From the NCBI GenBank assembly GCA_002490425.1, contig DKTZ01000037.1:10593-22390 (forward strand): 11,798 bases of DNA, written 5' to 3'. Origin of the DNA: Ruminococcaceae bacterium UBA7217 (GTDB lineage Bacteria; Bacillota; Clostridia; Oscillospirales; Acutalibacteraceae). The translations under genes and the position numbers were made by a program. The notes under the pieces are model-generated. The model was not told the origin of the DNA. It did not search any database and worked only from the letters and a program-made list of their open reading frames with translations. Below are positions 6,724 through 11,798 of the stretch, piece by piece (position 1 is the first letter of the stretch; every line of letters begins with the position of its first letter).

Positions 6724-7841
6724 TAATTTTAATTGCGCTGATTTGTGCAGGTTCGGCAGTAAACAGAAATGCCTTTAAATCTGACATCAGCAACAGAGAT
6801 GTTGTGCAGGGCGTGGGAATTGATATAAATGCGGACGGCACTTATACCGTTACACTGGAAACGATAAACACAGAAAATTATTCAAATGCCGACGGTGCGG
6901 CAAAGCCGGTAATGAATTTGCGCACACTTCACGGAAAAACCGTAAGCTCGGCAATTAAAAGCGCTTATTCTATTGACGGTAAAACACCTGTGCTGTCGCA
7001 AAACAGGGTGATTGTAATAGGAAAAGAGCTTGCAGAAAGGGGAATACTTCCATCGCTTGATTTTTTTATCCGTGACGCTGAGAATTACCCGACGGTTCAA
7101 ATAGCAACGGTGGAAGAAAAAGCGGAAGACTTTTTTAAAAATGCTTCAAGTGAATCAACGGTTGTTTCACGGAATATAGAAAAAATTTTGCTTACATCAG
7201 ACGATGATATGACAGTTTCTTCAATAACTCTTTGTGAGCTTATGAACCGTTTGGAAAGCGCCGGACATTCGTTTTATGTACCGATTATCACGACCTTTAA
7301 AGAGAAGGACAGACCTGAAATAAAGTCAAAGGGTACAGCGGTTTTTAAAGAGGATAAATATGTTTGCAGTCTTAGCGAGGAAGAAACAGCATCTCTCAAT
7401 TTTATTTCTGATAAGGCAAGAAAGGGGTCGGTGGATTTTAATACCGACGAAGGGTCTGCAGCAATAAGCATAATCAAAAGTAAAACAGTGCGTAAGGTGG
7501 ACTGTTCTGCTGAAAACCCGATTTTTTATATAAAAATAGAAATAGATGCCGACATTGCGGAGTCAGACACTGACAAAGAGTACAGTCTTTCAAAAAGCGA
7601 AGTCGATTCATTGAAAAGCTATGCTGAAGAAAAAGTGAAAAGTGATATTGAGAAACTGTCCGAAAAGCTTTATACGGAACAGCAGGCAGATGCCGCAGGG
7701 CTTTCACGGCTTATTTACATTCATTATCCCGAATTGTTCAGGGAAAATGAAAAAAACCTCAACGAAATAATGACAGAAAGTCAGTACTTTGTTGAGGTGG
7801 AAATATGTGTTCGCCGTGTAGGGCAGGATTATGTTTCCTGA
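6708..7841 (+). CDS. GerC-family germination receptor subunit without an obvious lipobox
   Basis: This is the C subunit of the germinant receptor, usually a lipoprotein on the outer face of the inner spore membrane. The 377 residues match the Ger(x)C family: DISNRDVVQGVGIDI (26-40) corresponds to the conserved region that follows the lipidated cysteine, PVLSQNRVIVIGKELAERGI (94-113) is in domain 1, and SKGTAVFKEDKYVCSLSEEE (207-226) is the typical domain 2 element. A hydrophobic segment covers residues 4-18. The only cysteine near it is Cys13 in ALIC, which does not fit the lipobox, and the usual Gly-Cys-Trp-Asp junction is absent, with residues FKSD (23-26) at that place. It may therefore be anchored by an uncleaved helix. 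The ATG lies inside gerB. The 3' end overlaps the opposing gene by 13 bases. Confidence 0.9.
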   Translation: MRKAVIILIALICAGSAVNRNAFKSDISNRDVVQGVGIDINADGTYTVTLETINTENYSNADGAAKPVMNLRTLHGKTVSSAIKSAYSIDGKTPVLSQNRVIVIGKELAERGILPSLDFFIRDAENYPTVQIATVEEKAEDFFKNASSESTVVSRNIEKILLTSDDDMTVSSITLCELMNRLESAGHSFYVPIITTFKEKDRPEIKSKGTAVFKEDKYVCSLSEEETASLNFISDKARKGSVDFNTDEGSAAISIIKSKTVRKVDCSAENPIFYIKIEIDADIAESDTDKEYSLSKSEVDSLKSYAEEKVKSDIEKLSEKLYTEQQADAAGLSRLIYIHYPELFRENEKNLNEIMTESQYFVEVEICVRRVGQDYVS

Positions 7842-10105
7842 TTTTTATTTTGACTGATAACAGCCGTCTGCAATTCCTCAAAGGTCATAGGCTTGCCGAA
7901 TAAATACCCCTGAATGGTGCTGCACTCTAATCCTTTAAGGTAAAGGTACTGTGCCTCGGTTTCAACACCCTCGGCAATAACTTCAATATTAAGCCGCTTC
8001 GTCATATCAAGAATACATTCAATTACGGCTTTGCCTCGGTCATCCTCACAGCTGTCAATAAATGATTTGTCAAGCTTTAAAATGTCAATCGGCATAGATT
8101 TTAATAAGGTCAGTGAGGAGTAGCCGGTGCCGAAATCGTCAAGAAGAATTTTAAATCCGAATTTTCTGAGTTTGCGCAGAATTTTAATAAATAGCTTAGT
8201 GTTTTTAAAGATAGTGGTTTCCGTTATTTCAAGGTGAATACAGCTTATGTCAGCACCTGTTTCCTTTGCGGTTTCAGTGCATTTCTCAGCAATTTTATCA
8301 GCTGTAAGCGACTTTTGCGAAAGATTAACCGAAAAGTCAATAGGCTGAAGGCCCAGTGATTGCCACTTAGCTTGAAATTTGCATACCTCTTCAAAAATCA
8401 GACGGTCAAGACGGTTTATAAGGTCTTTTTCCTCTGCAAGAGCAACAAATTCATCTGGGGGGACAAATTCGCCGTTTGCTCTTTGCCAACGCACAAGCGC
8501 CTCCGCACCGCAAATCTTTTTGGTAACAGCATTTACCTGTGGCTGGAAGAAAATTTTAAGAGTCCTTTTTTCAATTGCGTGCTCAAGCTCATCTTCAAGT
8601 GATTTTCTTTCGCTTAAGGTCTGATTTAACGATTGGCTGTAAAATGCATAAACATTTTCACGCTGACCTTTAACTGTGGATTTAGCCATAACGGCTTTTG
8701 TTTGCAAAGACTGAAGATTTATTTCGCCTTTGTTTACAAGGTAAACGCCGATACTCGGAGTGAGTATGTAGTCAATAGAGTTGTTTTTGTAATATTGATG
8801 ACAGCGTTCAACAAATTCGTTTACTGTTTTTTCAGCCTGTTCTTTTGAACTGCAATGCATAAGAACCGCAAATCGGTCGGCGGCAATCCTGCAAACAGCG
8901 TCGTCAGGACTTAAAAGCTCTTTCCAAAGTGAATAAATGAATCTTAGCGTTTTGTTGCCGTGGTAATAACCATAATAGTCATTAATAAGCTTAAAGCTGT
9001 CAATGTCCATAGCGATGTATGCGAAATTGCCTTTATTTTTACGGAGCAGCCTTTTTGTATCTACACAGAATTTAGCATAGGACGCTCCGCCTGTAATGCT
9101 GTCAGTGTAAAGCAGTTGGTCAATTTCCTTTTGCTTCTGTTTTTCTTCCGTTGCAATGTAAATGCCGAACAGCACAAACACGGTTATAAGAAAGAAGCAC
9201 ATAAGGAATATGTAAGCGAGAACGGTATTTCGGGAAGAATTAACAACTTTTTGCGGAACATAGCTTACTATGTACCAATCGTTGAATTCAAGCGGAGAAT
9301 AGTAAATATAATAATCGTAATTTTTGTAAATATTTTTAGCTCTGATTATTCCTGACTGCATATTCTGCATATCGTCGGTGATTTTCCCATAAACCCTTTG
9401 AGAGCTTTGACCCTTTTCGGACATAGCGTCAAAAATATCTTTTATATTCTTTTTATCGAATACATCAAATACGGGACTTGCAATAATTTCTCCGTCCCGA
9501 TTGATAACGGCGAAATGCTCCTGACCGCCGAATGAATTTGAACTTAAAAGCTGTCTTATATCGTCAATAGCATACGTAAAGTAAAAAATGCCTATTGCGT
9601 TGCCGTCTTTAATAACGGGAATTTGAATAATAAAAACGTCGGCTTTGCTGTCAATGCTTTGGCTTTTGTCAAGCTTGTATATTGTTATTCCGCCGGTCTT
9701 TACGGCGTCTTCAAGATGGTTACTTTCAGGAATGGTTGAATAAGTGCCGGTTCCGTCCTCCGAAATGTAATAACAGCGCCTGTCAAGAGAGGCAAAGCCG
9801 TAACGCAAAAGAGCACCTGTAGCATCAATTCCGCTAAGGCGTTCAACTGCCGCTTTCATATCGGTTTTTACTATATTTGTGTCAATTTCCTCCGAGAGCT
9901 TTTCAACCGTATCACACTGAGCTTTAAGCTGGTACCCAATTAAAGCGGCGTTCTTTTTAGAGGCTTCGGTAAGCGTTCTGTCAGTAACCCCGTCAAGCTT
10001 TTCGGTAAGGAACAGGGGAAAGAAGATAAGAACGGCGGCGGAAAGTACACACAGCAGTACTGTCATTAAAATTTTATTTAAGTGTTTTCTGCCGTCCGTG
10101 TTCAC
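7829..10105 (-). CDS. Membrane-bound Cache-GGDEF-EAL protein, probable c-di-GMP phosphodiesterase
   Basis: This 758-residue signalling protein probably senses an extracellular ligand and hydrolyses cyclic di-GMP. An N-terminal helix (about 12-34) and a second helix (294-318) flank an extracytoplasmic Cache-like sensor of some 260 residues, including VINRDGEIIAS (200-210). A GGDEF domain follows (about 330-490), but its signature is AADRF (408-412), so cyclase activity is very unlikely and it may only bind nucleotide. The EAL domain (about 500-750) keeps its active site: EAL 535-537, Asn594, Glu626, DDFGTGYSSL 656-665, Lys677, AEGVE 711-715 and Gln732. The GTG start has GAAAGG five bases upstream. 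It follows the GH36 gene after 31 bases on the same strand, suggesting co-transcription. The 3' end overlaps gerC by 13 bases on the opposite strand. Confidence 0.93.
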   Translation of the reverse strand: MNTDGRKHLNKILMTVLLCVLSAAVLIFFPLFLTEKLDGVTDRTLTEASKKNAALIGYQLKAQCDTVEKLSEEIDTNIVKTDMKAAVERLSGIDATGALLRYGFASLDRRCYYISEDGTGTYSTIPESNHLEDAVKTGGITIYKLDKSQSIDSKADVFIIQIPVIKDGNAIGIFYFTYAIDDIRQLLSSNSFGGQEHFAVINRDGEIIASPVFDVFDKKNIKDIFDAMSEKGQSSQRVYGKITDDMQNMQSGIIRAKNIYKNYDYYIYYSPLEFNDWYIVSYVPQKVVNSSRNTVLAYIFLMCFFLITVFVLFGIYIATEEKQKQKEIDQLLYTDSITGGASYAKFCVDTKRLLRKNKGNFAYIAMDIDSFKLINDYYGYYHGNKTLRFIYSLWKELLSPDDAVCRIAADRFAVLMHCSSKEQAEKTVNEFVERCHQYYKNNSIDYILTPSIGVYLVNKGEINLQSLQTKAVMAKSTVKGQRENVYAFYSQSLNQTLSERKSLEDELEHAIEKRTLKIFFQPQVNAVTKKICGAEALVRWQRANGEFVPPDEFVALAEEKDLINRLDRLIFEEVCKFQAKWQSLGLQPIDFSVNLSQKSLTADKIAEKCTETAKETGADISCIHLEITETTIFKNTKLFIKILRKLRKFGFKILLDDFGTGYSSLTLLKSMPIDILKLDKSFIDSCEDDRGKAVIECILDMTKRLNIEVIAEGVETEAQYLYLKGLECSTIQGYLFGKPMTFEELQTAVISQNKNQET

Positions 10106-10136
10106 CGCCGCCTTTCAAAAATGATGCTGTAAAACA

Positions 10137-11777
10137 TCAGTAAATTTCACCTGTTTTAATGTTAAAGGAAAGCCTCTGTTTGCCGTCCTCGTCAATGTAC
10201 TGAATTTCTACTAAATCGTTTGTAACAAATTCAGCCGCAACAAGCTCCGGTTTCTTACTGTTGAAAACCTTAAGGAGTGTCTGCATTTTTTCATTGTCGT
10301 ATTCATCCACATTATCAGAGGTGAAAAGAAGACTGCCGAATATGCGGTTTATATCAGCAATTATTTTTCTTTGCGGAAGAGTCATCTTCATATTGTTGTC
10401 ACGCAAGAGGAAAACATCGGGGTCGTTAAGGAAGGCTCTGCCGTCAAGACCTCTTCTGAAAACAGTGTTTCCTAAAGCACCTCTGGTAGAAACATCTTCA
10501 CGGTGAACACCGAAATTTTTACGCCAGTCAAGACCCATATCAGCGCCTATTCTGCAATAATCAACCTTGCCGAATGCAGGAGCCAACGGCACACCGCAGC
10601 CGAGAATAAGATTGTCGCCGACACATTCCCTGATAAAATCCATAGCCTCGCACATAAGCTGTCCTCTTGACTTGTTGTAGCCGGGAACAATTGACGCCGC
10701 ATAAAGGAAATCAAGCTTAACCATATCGTAGCCCCACTCGTTTAATACAACATCAAAGAAATGGCGTACATATTCTCTTGCTTCGGGGTTGTTTATGTCA
10801 ATACCGTAAAATCCGCCCCAGTTAAGTCCGCACTTAACCGGTTTTCCAAATTTATCCTTAATAAGCCAATCGGGGTGTTCCTTTGCAACCTGTGAATGAT
10901 ATTGAGCGCCTAAGGGTGCGAGCCACAGACCCGCTTTCATACCTTTTTCATGAATACGGTCGGCAATATATTTCATTCCGTTCGGGAATTTTTTGCTGTC
11001 AATGCTCAGCCAGTCGCCGACAGCTGTCTGAAAACCGTCGTCAATCTGGAAAAAGTCAATTTTTGCGTCAACCTTTGAAAGAGCCTCCAGGTCGTTTATA
11101 ACTATGTTTTCATTAACATTTGAGTAGTAGTTGTACCACGTTGTATAGCCGTTTGCACGCTTTGCCTTCGGCTTTTCTATTTTCATTACCTCAAAGTATT
11201 TGTCAAATACCTCGTCCATAGTGCCTGAGAAGTGGATAATATCCATAAGCACATATTCGCCGTCAATCGTAACGCCCTCAAGCTCTTTTTCAAATACAAT
11301 TTTGCTTTCAGGGCATACAGTGTTGATGATTGTATAGCCGTAACGCTCTGAAAGAGAGCCGAAAAGATTGACTGTTTCACCGTTTCTTACATAAGCGTAT
11401 GAATAACCGTGGAAAACTCCTTTACGTTGGTCATATTTCTTAAAAGTGTAGTCTCCCGATGCTCCCAAAGGTGAGAAAAGCAACGGAAGAAGGCGGGCAG
11501 TGTGCATATTTACGCCGATTTCGTCAATGAAAAGCTCACGGCAGTCAGTCCAAGACTGATAGCCGTTTAAAAACACTCTGTCGTTGCAGTCGTAACTGAA
11601 CGGAACGGTCATTTTGAATTTAAGGTTACTCAGTGGCGCACCTTTTGTGTTTAATACAATTCTTATGTGATCCTTATTTGCAACAGTATTCATTGAATAA
11701 TGGTCTGTTTCAAAGAAATTACTGCTGTAATTTACACCGTTTGCAGTATATTTAAAACTGATTTTAAACTTATCCAT
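10137..11777 (-). CDS. GH36-type alpha-galactosidase / alpha-N-acetylgalactosaminidase
   Basis: This 546-residue glycosidase of clan GH-D probably releases terminal alpha-linked galactose or N-acetylgalactosamine with retention. A beta-sandwich N-terminal part with NGYQSWTDCRE (71-81) precedes the TIM barrel, which begins near GYTTWYNYY (210-218). QIDDGFQ is at 244-250. The probable nucleophile is Asp356 in KLDFLYA (354-360), and the probable acid/base is Asp412 in CRIGADMG (408-415). DPD at 452-454 and a short C-terminal sheet follow. It is shorter than the approximately 700-residue GH36 enzymes. No signal peptide is seen, so it should be cytoplasmic and act on imported oligosaccharides. AGGAGA lies nine bases before the ATG, only 21 bases from the window edge, so its promoter or upstream neighbour is not visible. 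Sequence does not settle galactose versus GalNAc specificity. Confidence 0.9.
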   Translation of the reverse strand: MDKFKISFKYTANGVNYSSNFFETDHYSMNTVANKDHIRIVLNTKGAPLSNLKFKMTVPFSYDCNDRVFLNGYQSWTDCRELFIDEIGVNMHTARLLPLLFSPLGASGDYTFKKYDQRKGVFHGYSYAYVRNGETVNLFGSLSERYGYTIINTVCPESKIVFEKELEGVTIDGEYVLMDIIHFSGTMDEVFDKYFEVMKIEKPKAKRANGYTTWYNYYSNVNENIVINDLEALSKVDAKIDFFQIDDGFQTAVGDWLSIDSKKFPNGMKYIADRIHEKGMKAGLWLAPLGAQYHSQVAKEHPDWLIKDKFGKPVKCGLNWGGFYGIDINNPEAREYVRHFFDVVLNEWGYDMVKLDFLYAASIVPGYNKSRGQLMCEAMDFIRECVGDNLILGCGVPLAPAFGKVDYCRIGADMGLDWRKNFGVHREDVSTRGALGNTVFRRGLDGRAFLNDPDVFLLRDNNMKMTLPQRKIIADINRIFGSLLFTSDNVDEYDNEKMQTLLKVFNSKKPELVAAEFVTNDLVEIQYIDEDGKQRLSFNIKTGEIY

Positions 11778-11798
11778 AGCTATAAATCTCCTATTAAA

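Noticed and set aside
8960..9355. Open frame of 131 codons on the plus strand inside the Cache-GGDEF-EAL gene
   Set aside because: It is antisense to a clearly coding gene, has no family features and no convincing ribosome binding site.
10112..10136. Possible terminator hairpin between the GH36 and EAL genes
   Set aside because: Only a five-base stem (TGATG with CATCA) can be drawn, with no T-run after it on the minus strand, so it is too weak to call.

Overview
The window reads as a chromosomal segment from a spore-forming, moderately AT-rich Firmicute, most likely a clostridial (possibly gut) species. The evidence is a complete gerA-B-C-type spore germination operon, strong GGAG-type ribosome binding sites, some TTG and GTG starts, and tight gene packing. 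The host-glycan genes at both ends point to an intestinal or mucosal lifestyle. The species cannot be named from sequence alone. I see no mobile elements, RNA genes or CRISPR arrays.

Left block (1-3053, plus strand): a promoter-like region with three near-identical decamers precedes a three-gene sialic acid operon. It encodes an N-acetylmannosamine-6-phosphate 2-epimerase (nanE), a ROK-family kinase that is probably N-acetylmannosamine kinase (nanK), and a leaderless sialidase-like beta-propeller protein. Together the first two convert ManNAc to ManNAc-6-P and then to GlcNAc-6-P. The third may release or process sialic acid inside the cell. The sialate lyase (nanA) and a transporter are not in the window.

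Middle block (3033-7841): two divergent units share a short intergenic region at about 4085-4153. To the left (minus strand) are a DUF421/YetF-like membrane protein and a DUF4363-type small membrane protein, overlapping by one base. To the right (plus strand) are gerA, gerB and gerC homologues, the three subunits of a nutrient germinant receptor. The GerC homologue lacks a recognisable lipobox. The divergent layout suggests that the DUF421/DUF4363 pair also works in the spore membrane.

Right block (7829-11777, minus strand): a GH36-type alpha-galactosidase or alpha-N-acetylgalactosaminidase is followed after 31 bases by a membrane-bound Cache-GGDEF-EAL protein. In that protein the GGDEF site is degenerate and the EAL phosphodiesterase site is intact. 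Both converging gene pairs in the window overlap tail to tail (3033-3053 and 7829-7841), and no intrinsic terminator is visible at either junction.

Most of the window can be explained by known families. The points most worth following up are the sialidase-like protein without the usual Arg-Ile-Pro motif, the lipobox-less GerC, the DUF421/DUF4363 pair beside a germinant receptor, the phased decamers before nanE, and the phosphodiesterase linked to a glycosidase.
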